NCBI GenBank assembly: GCA_029939595.1
Contig: JAOZSQ010000025.1
Location: 1 to 28,404, forward strand
DNA: 28,404 bases
DNA from: EX4572-165 sp002254885
GTDB lineage: Archaea > Thermoplasmatota > E2 > DHVEG-1
Direction of reading: 5' to 3'
The position numbers were made by a program, and so were the translations under genes. Shown here piece after piece: positions 16,756 to 24,504 of the stretch (position 1 is its first letter; each line of letters starts with the position of its first letter). Under the pieces are notes generated by a model. It made no database searches, was not told the DNA's origin, and saw nothing but the letters and a program-made list of their open reading frames with translations.

Positions 16756-17091
16756 TTAAGAGAGTTTTGAAACAGTTTCTCTCAATTCAGAAATATTATT
16801 TTTCATTTGGTCAATTTCAGAAAGTTTTTGTTCTTCCAAAGTATCAATAATGCTATTTAGATCCATCTTGGTTGTATACATATGGGTTGGACGACCTTTT
16901 CCTTTCTTCTTTAAATCTTTCTTCATAACCCAACCACGTTTGCGAAGTTCCTGCATAGCAATACTAACTTCTGGTTGTCTGAGATCTGCACCTTGTTCAA
17001 CATCTGTAGATTTACATTCTTCTACTTGACAGATGTACATTAATGTTTTCGCAAGGTTGCGCGGCATCCCAAGATCTGAAAACAGCTCCAC
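16756..17091 (-). CDS. Winged-helix transcriptional regulator (COG4738/TrmB-like)
   Basis: 111-residue DNA-binding protein. Residues about 1-75 form a winged helix (LGMPRNLAKTLMYI, EGADLRQPEVSIAMQELRKRGWV, GRPTHMYTTK), and the C-terminal 40 residues are a coiled-coil-like segment, probably for dimerisation. It resembles small archaeal regulators found in Thermoplasmata and methanogens; the target is unknown. The start is GTG at 17091. The same frame stays open about 54 bp upstream and encodes plausible residues (EVFDEKDEKI) but without any ATG, GTG or TTG, while an ATG at 17123 sits in another frame and runs into a TAGTG overlap with this GTG. The true N-terminus may thus be longer, or the start may be coupled to that micro-ORF. 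Confidence 0.8.
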   Translation of the reverse strand: MELFSDLGMPRNLAKTLMYICQVEECKSTDVEQGADLRQPEVSIAMQELRKRGWVMKKDLKKKGKGRPTHMYTTKMDLNSIIDTLEEQKLSEIDQMKNNISELRETVSKLS

Positions 17092-17164
17092 TATTTTTTC
17101 ATCTTTTTCATCAAAGACTTCATTTGTCCTTTCTTTGATATCCCATCACCGAAAACGAGTATGT

Positions 17165-17185
17165 TGGATATTGTATATATATCTT
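17165..17185 (-). promoter_or_regulatory. TATA-like box for the winged-helix regulator
   Basis: On the minus strand gatatatatacaata lies about 25 nt before a predicted start site near 17150, upstream of the regulator's GTG and of the 10-codon micro-ORF at 17091-17123. Confidence 0.4.
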
Positions 17186-17247
17186 CCCAATTAAATCAAA
17201 TTTTTATTTTATTCGTATTCATTTTTGAAAAATAAAAATAATATTAA

Positions 17248-18531
17248 TTAATACTCCTTATACTTAAAAACCCATTGAATATAATCTATTCCATCATCAA
17301 CAAAAACCGGTGCAACACTTATTTCATTTTTACCATCATTATCACAATCACCGATATTCACAACTGCTAAATCACCATAACTTTCATCAATGACATATTC
17401 CTCAATATATGTAGATCCATCCCATTGAAGAATATGGATAATATCTGTACCTGCACAAACTTCAACAATTCCATCATCATCTACATCGCCAACATTTAAT
17501 CCTTCTATAAGCATACCTTCTCCTACCCATTCTTTTTCATATAGTAGCTCATATCCCACTCCATTCCAATCAAATATAGATATTTTAGGAGCAACATAAC
17601 CAACATGTATTTCATCAATGCCATCTCCATCACTATCTGCACACCAACCACCAAATGGTGCTTCATTCCAACCCTTAGTTGAATATATCTCTGTTGAAAT
17701 AAATTCATTTGCTGATTTATCCCAATCAAGTACCATGATTTCATTGTACTGATTAGGACCATTTTGATAATTTGTAAAACCAACTGTAATTTCATTTTCT
17801 CCATCATTGTCTGGGTCGCCTAATCCAGCCATGAATGCATATCCATATCCTGGGAAATCATAAGAAGCGACTTTCTCAAGTTGTTTACCTGTCCATTTAA
17901 GGATAACAATTTCAGGGACTGGGTTAGTGGGAAGGCCTCCGCCACCGCTCATAATAAGTTCATTTTGCCCGTCATTGTCACAATCTCCAATGAAACAATC
18001 ACCATTTCCCCCACCATTTCCAAAAATCCAAGTATTAAATCCAATTAGACGATATTCTCCACCAATCATTTTATAAATTGCACCATACCACGTTGCCGCA
18101 ATTTCATTCTCTCCATCGCCTGTTATATCACCAATTGCAAAACCACCGGCATTAGGTGGAGGATTTCCCGTTAACATTTCTCTTAAACGAAATAATGGGT
18201 AGAATGGACTATGAAGTATTCCAGTTTCGTCATAAGTTAAGGTATCTTTGTTCCATTTCATCACTTGAATCTTTCCATCTCTTCCAGCAAGTAAAAGTTC
18301 ATTTCCCCCATCATTATCACAATCGCCAATTGGTTGAGGTCCTTGATATCTTCCACCAGAATCATCAGATCCATAATTCATCTGCCATTGAATGTCATAA
18401 TTATTTTTGTTTGAGGAAAATTGGGATTTGAGGTTTGAAGTTGATGAATTTTGTTGATCTGCTAATGCGATGCTGACAATAAAGATTGTAAGTAATAGAA
18501 TAGTAATTAAAATCGTAGATTTCTGTTTCAT
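17248..18531 (-). CDS. Secreted FG-GAP/VCBS-type beta-propeller protein
   Basis: Surface protein built from about seven FG-GAP repeats, each with a calcium-binding DxDxDG loop (IGDCDNDGGNE, IGDITGDGENE, GDPDNDGENE, DSDGDGIDE, GDVDDDGIVE and others). Such integrin-like propellers bind ligands or other surface proteins; no enzyme domain is seen. A signal peptide covers about the first 25 residues (ends IALADQQ). I place the start at ATG 18531 instead of GTG 18540, because the GGTGAT that includes the GTG is a well-spaced Shine-Dalgarno for the ATG. It lies 188 bp downstream of the C25 protease gene on the same strand and may be part of its operon, though the A/T-rich gap could hold a promoter. 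Ends without PKD or tail. Confidence 0.87.
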   Translation of the reverse strand: MKQKSTILITILLLTIFIVSIALADQQNSSTSNLKSQFSSNKNNYDIQWQMNYGSDDSGGRYQGPQPIGDCDNDGGNELLLAGRDGKIQVMKWNKDTLTYDETGILHSPFYPLFRLREMLTGNPPPNAGGFAIGDITGDGENEIAATWYGAIYKMIGGEYRLIGFNTWIFGNGGGNGDCFIGDCDNDGQNELIMSGGGGLPTNPVPEIVILKWTGKQLEKVASYDFPGYGYAFMAGLGDPDNDGENEITVGFTNYQNGPNQYNEIMVLDWDKSANEFISTEIYSTKGWNEAPFGGWCADSDGDGIDEIHVGYVAPKISIFDWNGVGYELLYEKEWVGEGMLIEGLNVGDVDDDGIVEVCAGTDIIHILQWDGSTYIEEYVIDESYGDLAVVNIGDCDNDGKNEISVAPVFVDDGIDYIQWVFKYKEY

Positions 18532-18719
18532 ATTAATCACCTAGTATTTTAATAATAAATTCATATTATTTATAATTATATATGGTCAGTCAATATAAAA
18601 TACGATTTTATAATTGATTCGATATATTTGATAAAATCAGGCATATGATTATATCAATTCGCGATGTTTTATTATATTACAAACATTTTATTTAATGTAA
18701 ACAATAATGAAGAAGATGG

Positions 18720-20654
18720 TTATTCATAACCACCTATCTGTAAACTTGGATCGCCAAGAAGTGCTGTAATTGTTGCAGTAAACGATTCCCTTTGTCTAAT
18801 CCTGTTTTCTGTAATGTATTTAGTAACCATGCCTCCTTGCGCCTCTCCAAGTTTCTCTGTTGTTTCTAGGCCTAGTGTGTAAAAGAAATTATTGTCTATT
18901 TCTCCTTGCAGAGATATTGGATCATTACCTGATGCAGGACCATAGCCTGTTGCACCAATACTTGCTATTGCGCCACCATTTGGTTTAATAACCATTGCCC
19001 AGCAAAAACAAAAAGGACTTGGAACATAGCTCCAATAGTAGTTAGGATGACTGGATCTTGTTAATAAAACCCTTAATATTGAAATATTAAATAATGCGTT
19101 ATGACAGCCTCCAACCATTACAATGGGGAGTTTATCTCCATTTGAAAATTTTAAAAAATCAGAGACATCAATTCCACCGACCCAATCATGATCCTCATAA
19201 TCTCCGTCTGCATGAATCGTATTCCATTTTATTGGATTTCCATGGCCTTCAAAATCAACGAATCCTGCGCCCTTTGAAATCTCTTCAATAATATCTTCGG
19301 TATTTGGTATGGGGCCATTACCCGATTGAACATTTGATGCATAGACTCGAACTTCTTCATCAACCCATCTGCTCATATTTTCAATAGCTCTATCGACAAG
19401 GAATTCGCCGTCTGGTTGACCTTCCCACATATCAAAATTTTTTCCAGTAATTCCAATAATTTTATTAAACCATGGTTTTTCAGATGGCGATGTAGATTCA
19501 TAATTGATGATTTTATCTCTGATTATCTTTAACTCAAATTTATTTCTACATGCAAGACGACCTACATATATATCAGGGACAAGATCAAGTTCATCTCTAC
19601 CTTGACTCATCATAGAGTATTTAGCAAAAATGCCATCTCCATTGCTATCCCAATCTTCAAATTCCCATTCAGAAAGATCTTCATTATATCGATAGAGGTC
19701 AGCATAATAAAGATCAGAAACACAACCAACCTCATCAGCCTCTTGAATATTTGTATATCTAACAGGGACATGCCATGCTTTTGCTCCATGACTATGACTA
19801 TCTTTATCTTTTGCATATAGGTATGACTTTAATCCTCCAAAGAGAAGAATAAATGAAGTATTCCAATTTTCTTTCGCGTCTTTAATAAAATATTTGATTT
19901 GTTCTGGTTCATCTCGCCCAGCATATTCCGATAATATTTCCTCAGTTGTTTTAATAGTGGTTGAAAGTCCCATAGATATTTTATGATCTACTAGTGGCTG
20001 TAAATCATTTACAAATTCCCCAGGTGCAATAATAACTAGATCATAAGAATCTGCTGCTGAGGTTTCTACACCTGGATTAATATTTTCAAATTCAACGTTT
20101 ATTTGAACATCTGAAAATGAATAAAGAGTGTTTTTAATAGGGTTATATCTAATTGGATATGCTTGAATGCAGACAAATGTAGTGGGAGTTCCATCAAAAT
20201 CTAAACCACATCGAATGGAATATTCATAATTTATAGGTGGATAAAGTTCATTTGTAGAATAAATCTCTTTGTTTTCAATTAGATCAAAATTATTAGTATT
20301 TTCATCTGAAATAATCTTATATTTTATCTGAGGTGCAGGAATCACCTTTTTTGATAATTCTTGTGTTTCCATATCTGAAAAATCACAGATTACATCTATT
20401 ATTTTTGCTTTTCCAGATATTTTAAAAACCTTTGAATAAACAGGTAATCTTGGATGCCCTGGCTCTTCAATAAAATCATTAACTCCATCCGCAACAACCG
20501 AAATGTATGAATATTCATTGTTTAAGGAAATTTCATTAAAAGATCTTTCTGCGGTTAAAAAATTTGATTCATCTTGTTTAATTTCTGCCCCAATAATCTG
20601 AAATCCACTTACTACCATTATTGTAGCAAGGAATACTATGCTGATTTTTTTCAT
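18720..20654 (-). CDS. Secreted C25 (gingipain-like) cysteine peptidase, second paralogue
   Basis: Extracellular cysteine endopeptidase. Signal peptide about 1-23 (MKK, core, IIGAE). Residues about 30-195 form the propeptide-like region, including EEPGHPRLPVYSK, usual for C25 propeptides. The catalytic domain runs from about 203 to the end, with His in FEGHGNPIKW (H471) and Cys in VMVGGCHNALF (C517). A DSNGDG Ca-binding-like loop sits at 336-341. It ends with LGDPSLQIGGYE, without PKD repeats or tail, like the paralogue at 4246, to which it is closest in layout. A GGGGAG Shine-Dalgarno about 7 nt before the ATG supports the start. A divergent HTH_45-type regulator lies 336 bp upstream and could control it. 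Substrate specificity is not readable. Confidence 0.91.
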   Translation of the reverse strand: MKKISIVFLATIMVVSGFQIIGAEIKQDESNFLTAERSFNEISLNNEYSYISVVADGVNDFIEEPGHPRLPVYSKVFKISGKAKIIDVICDFSDMETQELSKKVIPAPQIKYKIISDENTNNFDLIENKEIYSTNELYPPINYEYSIRCGLDFDGTPTTFVCIQAYPIRYNPIKNTLYSFSDVQINVEFENINPGVETSAADSYDLVIIAPGEFVNDLQPLVDHKISMGLSTTIKTTEEILSEYAGRDEPEQIKYFIKDAKENWNTSFILLFGGLKSYLYAKDKDSHSHGAKAWHVPVRYTNIQEADEVGCVSDLYYADLYRYNEDLSEWEFEDWDSNGDGIFAKYSMMSQGRDELDLVPDIYVGRLACRNKFELKIIRDKIINYESTSPSEKPWFNKIIGITGKNFDMWEGQPDGEFLVDRAIENMSRWVDEEVRVYASNVQSGNGPIPNTEDIIEEISKGAGFVDFEGHGNPIKWNTIHADGDYEDHDWVGGIDVSDFLKFSNGDKLPIVMVGGCHNALFNISILRVLLTRSSHPNYYWSYVPSPFCFCWAMVIKPNGGAIASIGATGYGPASGNDPISLQGEIDNNFFYTLGLETTEKLGEAQGGMVTKYITENRIRQRESFTATITALLGDPSLQIGGYE

Positions 20655-20990
20655 AGGTTACTCCCCAATTTAACAATAATAATATATTTCTATTATTGAA
20701 AAAAGTATCCTTCTATTTTTTGGACATAACTACAATTCAATTAATACTAAAATAATCAGAGAGATCGTAAAACATTCGTTAAGAAGTAGTAGGTTGAGCT
20801 CAAAATATTTTAAAATTTGAAAAATATCAAAATTGTTATATATTCAGTTATTATTGTGGAAAATATGGATTAAATATGCTTTTATGGAGGGAAGAAATTA
20901 ATAATCGGATCAATCTGAGAAAATATATCTTTATATTAATTTGTTAAATATCACATAATTTTAAAAAAATACTATTGAGGGAGTGGAATA
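20655..20990. promoter_or_regulatory. Intergenic region between C25 protease and HTH_45 regulator
   Basis: 336 bp of A/T-rich DNA between divergent genes. Left: GGGGAG RBS of the protease and an 8-bp inverted repeat, caataata/tattattg (20674-20698), in its leader. Right: a TATA-like block (aaatatatctttata, 20921-20935) and a GAGGGAGTGG RBS before the regulator's TTG. A 23-codon ORF at 20876 has no convincing support. Likely holds both promoters. Confidence 0.45.
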
Positions 20991-21251
20991 TTGTTATTAA
21001 ACGGGAAGAGATGTGAATCAGAGATCATATATGATATTATAAAATTTTCAAAAAGTGGAATAAAAAAAACTTCTTTAATGTATTCTGCAAATCTTTCATT
21101 TTATCAATTGAATAGATATTTGGATAGATTAATCGAGGAAGAAATCATTAGTGAAAAAAAGAATAATGGATCTAGATTATTTTTTATGACTGAAAAGGGT
21201 GAGGAATTACTCACTTCGTTAGAAAAAATTGTTCATTTTTTTAATGATTAA
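20991..21251 (+). CDS. Winged-helix regulator, HTH_45-like
   Basis: 86-residue single-domain DNA-binding protein. The pattern KRxxSEIIYDIIKFSKSGIKKTSLMYSANLSF, then YQLNRYLDRLIEEEII and FFMTEKGEELL matches the archaeal winged-helix family HTH_45 (PF14947), whose members are often local regulators. Start is TTG at 20991: an in-frame TGA lies at 20976-20978 and a strong GGGAG RBS 8 nt before the TTG fits it. It is divergent to the C25 protease and upstream of the secreted orphan protein, so either could be its target. No ligand-binding domain is present. Confidence 0.82.
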   Translation: MLLNGKRCESEIIYDIIKFSKSGIKKTSLMYSANLSFYQLNRYLDRLIEEEIISEKKNNGSRLFFMTEKGEELLTSLEKIVHFFND

Positions 21252-21501
21252 AAAGATATAAATATTTTTTCTTTTTAATATGTATTGAGATAGAAAGAAT
21301 TTGTTAATTCCATTTACTAATAGAATAATGTTATATAATAAAATACAATAATTGTATTATATAATTTAATCAGGTATGTATGTTTCACAAATTTTTAAAA
21401 CATATTTTTTATAGATGCTAATAGGTTAATAAGGAGGTGTTATGTAAATTTTTACTAGGATATTGGTTTAATTAATTATGAGGGAAAAATAATAAAAAAT
21501 A

Positions 21502-21529
21502 ACCAAGGTAAAGAAATAATTATCTTGGT
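21502..21529 (+). other. Leader hairpin 1
   Basis: accaaggtaa (21502-21511) pairs with ttatcttggt (21520-21529) over 10 bp with one G-U pair and an 8-nt loop. In the leader of the secreted orphan gene. Confidence 0.5.
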
Positions 21530-21551
21530 AGAATTATGATATGAAAAGCTA

Positions 21552-21585
21552 AGTTCTTCAATAATAAATATTGATTTGAAGGACT
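21552..21585 (+). other. Leader hairpin 2
   Basis: agttcttcaa (21552-21561) pairs with ttgaaggact (21576-21585) over 10 bp with one G-U pair; the 14-nt loop can form four more A-U pairs. An A-rich run follows, then the GGAGG RBS of the gene at 21622. Confidence 0.5.
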
Positions 21586-21621
21586 AAAAAAATAATATTA
21601 AAATAATATGGAGGAAAGATT

Positions 21622-22026
21622 ATGAATAGAAAAATGAAAGCTATGGCTATGGTAGGATTAATGATTATTGTTGGTTTTGCAGGATTAGTTCAAGCAAAAG
21701 CACCAGAAGGAAAAGATAAAACATTAGAGGCGATTGTTGAAGGGAACATAATATTAACCCCTAGTATTAAAGAAGAAGTGCATGGGAATCTATATTATAG
21801 CGTCGTTTTTGGATATTACTTTTTTTTATATGTCGATGATCTTGATTGGACTTATTTAATGCAATATAATGGAAAATATTGGTATGGATGGCATATAACT
21901 CCTACTAGAACATATGAGGCTAAAGGATCCTTTAATATGCTTCAACAAAATGGTTATCTATTTAGTGGGGTAATTAAGTCAGGCATAGGAAACTTTCAAA
22001 TTTGTGGTGAAATAACCTGGGTTTGA
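21622..22026 (+). CDS. Small secreted protein of unknown function
   Basis: 134 residues, not recognised. A signal peptide is clear (MNRKMKAMAMVG, hydrophobic core, cleavage likely after LVQA at about 25), leaving a mature protein of about 108 residues. It is rich in Tyr, Trp and Gly with alternating hydrophobic pattern (LYYSVVFGYYFFLY, YNGKYWYGWHITP, GYLFSGVIKSG), which suggests a small all-beta fold. Only one Cys is present near the C-terminus. RBS GGAGG is well placed. It has a long structured leader, an independent hairpin terminator and an HTH_45 regulator upstream, so it looks like a separately and possibly highly regulated unit. A surface or carbohydrate-contacting role is conceivable but not shown. 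Confidence 0.75.
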   Translation: MNRKMKAMAMVGLMIIVGFAGLVQAKAPEGKDKTLEAIVEGNIILTPSIKEEVHGNLYYSVVFGYYFFLYVDDLDWTYLMQYNGKYWYGWHITPTRTYEAKGSFNMLQQNGYLFSGVIKSGIGNFQICGEITWV

Positions 22027-22050
22027 AACAAAAAATAATTAAATAATGTT

Positions 22051-22090
22051 AAACGCTTCTAATAATTGGGAGCGTTTTATTTTCCTTTTT
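22051..22090 (+). terminator. Hairpin terminator after the secreted orphan gene
   Basis: aaacgcttc (22051-22059) pairs with ggagcgttt (22069-22077) over 9 bp with one G-U, followed by a T-rich run. It lies between the convergent secreted-protein and HD-domain genes and may serve both. Confidence 0.65.
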
Positions 22091-22659
22091 CATACAAATT
22101 TTTTTAACCCAAGCCACCAGGTATTAGGGTCAGTAGTTATAAGTTCTTGAAATAATCTTTTTGCGGTTTGTGTTTTCAAACGTTTCTTGGTGTTTTCAAA
22201 CCAGTTTTCAACACCTTTAATTTGCCTCTGTTTAATTTCACAGGCGGTTACTATCATTTCTAGAAGATCTGCATCCTTTGCAATGATTCCAGCAGTTGTT
22301 TTTTGTTGCTCGATTTCATCCCACAATGAAAAGATACTTTCACCAATCTCTCCAAGAGATTGTGTTTGATCTAAGACCACAGTTTTTTCATTAGCATTTA
22401 CATATCGATTTGCAACCTTATGGATATCTCCAATTCGACATTCTCCAATGTCATGAAATACAAGCATGGTACATATTTTCTCAGGATTTTCATAATTTTC
22501 AAGTTTTGCAAGAATAAATCCAATCTGGGCTGCACGAAGACTATGTTCGGCTACTGATTCAGGATTGACGATTCCAAGTAGCTTCCATCCTTCCCTTTGT
22601 ATTCGTTTCAACATTCCCATTTCATGCATAAAAACAGCATATTTTTGATATTGAGTCAT
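22090..22659 (-). CDS. HD-domain hydrolase (YfbR/HDDC2-like nucleotidase family)
   Basis: Cytoplasmic metal-dependent phosphohydrolase; family members YfbR and HDDC2 dephosphorylate deoxynucleoside monophosphates, which would place it in nucleotide salvage or pool control. Metal-site motifs are intact: ESVAEHSLRAA (first His), FHDIGECRIGDIH (HD pair followed by E) and AKDADLLEMI (last Asp). Length about 190 is normal. I choose ATG 22659; a TTG at 22674 would add five residues (xNDPI) and is the alternative. It is divergent from the permease gene, with a promoter region of about 90 bp between them. Exact substrate is not readable from sequence. Confidence 0.87.
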   Translation of the reverse strand: MTQYQKYAVFMHEMGMLKRIQREGWKLLGIVNPESVAEHSLRAAQIGFILAKLENYENPEKICTMLVFHDIGECRIGDIHKVANRYVNANEKTVVLDQTQSLGEIGESIFSLWDEIEQQKTTAGIIAKDADLLEMIVTACEIKQRQIKGVENWFENTKKRLKTQTAKRLFQELITTDPNTWWLGLKKFV

Positions 22660-22720
22660 AATCGGATCATTCAAACAGTAAACATGCTAAGAATGTTTCC
22701 ATTGGATTTTTAAGAATAAT

Positions 22721-22728
22721 TTTATAAT
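22721..22728 (+). promoter_or_regulatory. TATA box of the amino acid permease (leaderless)
   Basis: tttataat is centred about 29 nt before the ATG at 22753 and no Shine-Dalgarno is present, so transcription probably starts at or next to the start codon. Confidence 0.55.
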
Positions 22729-22752
22729 GCTGTTTTTGTTTTTCTATTTTTG

Positions 22753-24030
22753 ATGAGTGAATTAGAGAGATCTCTTAGTCTTATACAAGTAACCCTTATG
22801 AGCATTGGAATAATACTTGGGGCAGGTATCTATGTTATTATCGGTGAGGCCTCAGGTCTTGCAGGAAACATGCTCTGGTTTTCATTTATTATAGCTGCGG
22901 TTGTTGCAACGTTTTCAGGGTTAAGTTATGCAGAACTTTCATCTAGATTTCCCAGTGCAGCGGCAGAATATACCTATGTAGATCATTCATTTGGAAAACG
23001 TATTGCATGGGTGACTGGATGGTTGATAATTGCAGGAAGCATCATTGGAAGTGCAACGGTTGCTATTGGTTTTTCAAACTATTTTTCTGCATTATTTCAG
23101 ACTCCTATTTTTCTTACTTCTGTTGTAACATTGCTTATCATTGGCTCAATATTGTATTTAGGTGTTCAAGAAACAGCATCTTTAACTATTATTTTTACTG
23201 TTATTGAAGTGATTGGGTTAATTATCATTATTTTCGTGGGTCTTCCCTCAATAGGATCTGTTGATTATTTTATATTAGCTGAAAGCTTTCAGGGGGTCAT
23301 TAAGGCCGGTGTTCTCATCTTTTTTGGATATCTTGGTTTTGAGGGTATCGCTCGGCTTGCAGGTGAAACAAAAAACCCTGAGAAAACCATTCCAAAAGCA
23401 ATTCTTCTATCCATTGCGATAACAACGGTTTTTTATATTCTTGTAGGAATTGCGGCAATCAGTGTAGTACCCTTTCAGGAGCTTGCAGCAGCAGAAGCAC
23501 CCCTTGCTCTTGTTGCAGAACGGGTATTTGGAAGCAATAGCTTTCTCATTTTATCAGTAATCGCACTTTTTTCAACGTTTAACACCGCGCTTGTCATGCT
23601 TCTTAGCGGCTCTCGTATTGTGTATGGTATGGCTGAGGAAAAAGGTCTTCCTGCTGTATTTTCAAAAGTATCCAAAAAGACAAAATCGCCTTGGATTGCT
23701 ATAATTGCTGTTGTGTTTGCTGCAATGTGTTTTACCTTGCTTGGGGATTTAAAAACCATTGCGAATCTGACAAATTTCACAGTTTTTGCAGTTTTCATCA
23801 TTGTCAATGCTGTTGTTATATATCTTAGATATCATAAACCAGTAAAAACGGGTTTTATATCTCCTTTATCTGTTGGTAAACTTCCTTTATTTCCGGTGCT
23901 TGGAATTATCACGTCTTGTTTTATGATAATTAATGTTGAACTTTATGTTCTTCTAATGGGACTTGTTCTGATTTCAGTTGGATTCATCCTTCAATATGTT
24001 TATTATTCTTACAATGAAGTATCAAAATAA
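22753..24030 (+). CDS. APC-family amino acid permease
   Basis: Integral membrane transporter for amino acids or amines, driven by proton symport or exchange. The 425-residue protein has about 12 hydrophobic helices, typical of the APC superfamily. Helix 1 carries IGIILGAGIYVIIG, the family's unwound substrate-binding GAGI motif; YAELSSRFPSAAAEYTYV and FFGYLGFEGIARLAGETKNPEKTIPKAI are further hallmarks. Start ATG 22753 is preferred over the TTG just before it because the leaderless TATA spacing fits it. Specificity cannot be assigned; given the secreted peptidases and lysine-degrading enzymes nearby, uptake of amino acids is a reasonable job (inference). The HD-domain gene is divergent. Confidence 0.9.
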   Translation: MSELERSLSLIQVTLMSIGIILGAGIYVIIGEASGLAGNMLWFSFIIAAVVATFSGLSYAELSSRFPSAAAEYTYVDHSFGKRIAWVTGWLIIAGSIIGSATVAIGFSNYFSALFQTPIFLTSVVTLLIIGSILYLGVQETASLTIIFTVIEVIGLIIIIFVGLPSIGSVDYFILAESFQGVIKAGVLIFFGYLGFEGIARLAGETKNPEKTIPKAILLSIAITTVFYILVGIAAISVVPFQELAAAEAPLALVAERVFGSNSFLILSVIALFSTFNTALVMLLSGSRIVYGMAEEKGLPAVFSKVSKKTKSPWIAIIAVVFAAMCFTLLGDLKTIANLTNFTVFAVFIIVNAVVIYLRYHKPVKTGFISPLSVGKLPLFPVLGIITSCFMIINVELYVLLMGLVLISVGFILQYVYYSYNEVSK

Positions 24031-24170
24031 CGTTGATATTTTTTTAAAAAAAGTAGGTTATTATGTTTTTCCTTCTTATGTGTCAGTTGTGAAATAGGTA
24101 TCCAAAATATATTTTTCTATTGGACTATTTAAACAAATATATAATCTTCATGAAAAATATTATTAGTATG

Positions 24171-24195
24171 ATTTATATATCCTATATGTAGGGAG
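24171..24195 (+). promoter_or_regulatory. Promoter and RBS of the UPF0058 gene
   Basis: TATA-like tttatatatc (about 24173-24182) is followed by a GGGAG Shine-Dalgarno at 24191-24195, 8 nt before the TTG start at 24204. The RBS decides the TTG start. The TATA box is close to the RBS, so the leader would be very short or the true TATA box lies further upstream. Confidence 0.4.
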
Positions 24196-24203
24196 TTTTT
24201 CGT

Positions 24204-24491
24204 TTGCAAAAGGATCATCTTATTCAATTACATGCGTTTCTTCTTCAGATACGAAGCTATGTCGAAACAATATATGGGGAGGAAGATTCCAAGGTATTTA
24301 CCTCATACGATGCATTGAATATTCATCCTCATGAGGTTCATAAATCAAAAGATATACAACAAATAGCAATATTTGAACTTTCAAAGTGTATGTCGGAGGT
24401 ATTATCAGATAAAGATCCCGTACATTTTAAAAGGATTTCAGAAACCCTGGATTATACTTGTGATCATTTAAAGAAAAAGAAGAAAAAATAG
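24204..24491 (+). CDS. UPF0058 family protein
   Basis: 95-residue archaeal protein of unknown function (UPF0058, PF01893). Signature blocks: KDHLIQLHAFLLQIRSYVE at the N-terminus, YDALNIHPHEVHKSKDIQQIAIFELS in the middle, and a helical C-terminus ending in a poly-Lys tail. Members are small helical proteins restricted to archaea; some annotations call them metal-binding because of the conserved His. Start is TTG with a GGGAG RBS. The next ORF on the strand begins soon after, so it may head a short operon with the RecA-like and MGRTVPT genes. Confidence 0.88.
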   Translation: MQKDHLIQLHAFLLQIRSYVETIYGEEDSKVFTSYDALNIHPHEVHKSKDIQQIAIFELSKCMSEVLSDKDPVHFKRISETLDYTCDHLKKKKKK

Positions 24492-24504
24492 AACTCTTAA
24501 TCTT

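Larger units (their letters stand above)
21252..21621 (+). promoter_or_regulatory. Long structured leader/promoter region before the secreted orphan gene
   Basis: 370 bp without a CDS. It contains a 17-bp dyad (21342-21358) flanked by two TATA-like copies (ttatataata 21331-21340, tattatataa 21355-21364), a near-perfect Shine-Dalgarno aaggaggtg (21431-21439) followed at once by ATG-TAA, a 10-bp hairpin at 21502-21529 (one G-U), a second 10-bp hairpin at 21552-21585 (one G-U), and the GGAGG RBS of the downstream gene. The order suggests a leader of about 230 nt, possibly a cis-regulatory RNA; no known riboswitch class was recognised. Confidence 0.5.

Noticed and set aside
20674..20698. 8-bp inverted repeat in the leader of the second C25 gene
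   Set aside because: Composed almost wholly of A and T, so likely by chance; noted in the intergenic feature but not promoted to a finding.
20876..20947. 23-codon ORF starting MLLWREEINN
   Set aside because: No RBS upstream and no sign of coding bias; it lies in the promoter region of the HTH_45 regulator.
23475..23807. 110-codon minus-strand ORF within the permease gene
   Set aside because: Antisense to a well-supported permease coding region, with no start signals or family resemblance.
24031..24060. T7/A7 inverted run after the permease gene as a hairpin terminator
   Set aside because: Homopolymer A/T pairing is common in this composition; termination there is possible through the T-run, but a hairpin is not supported.
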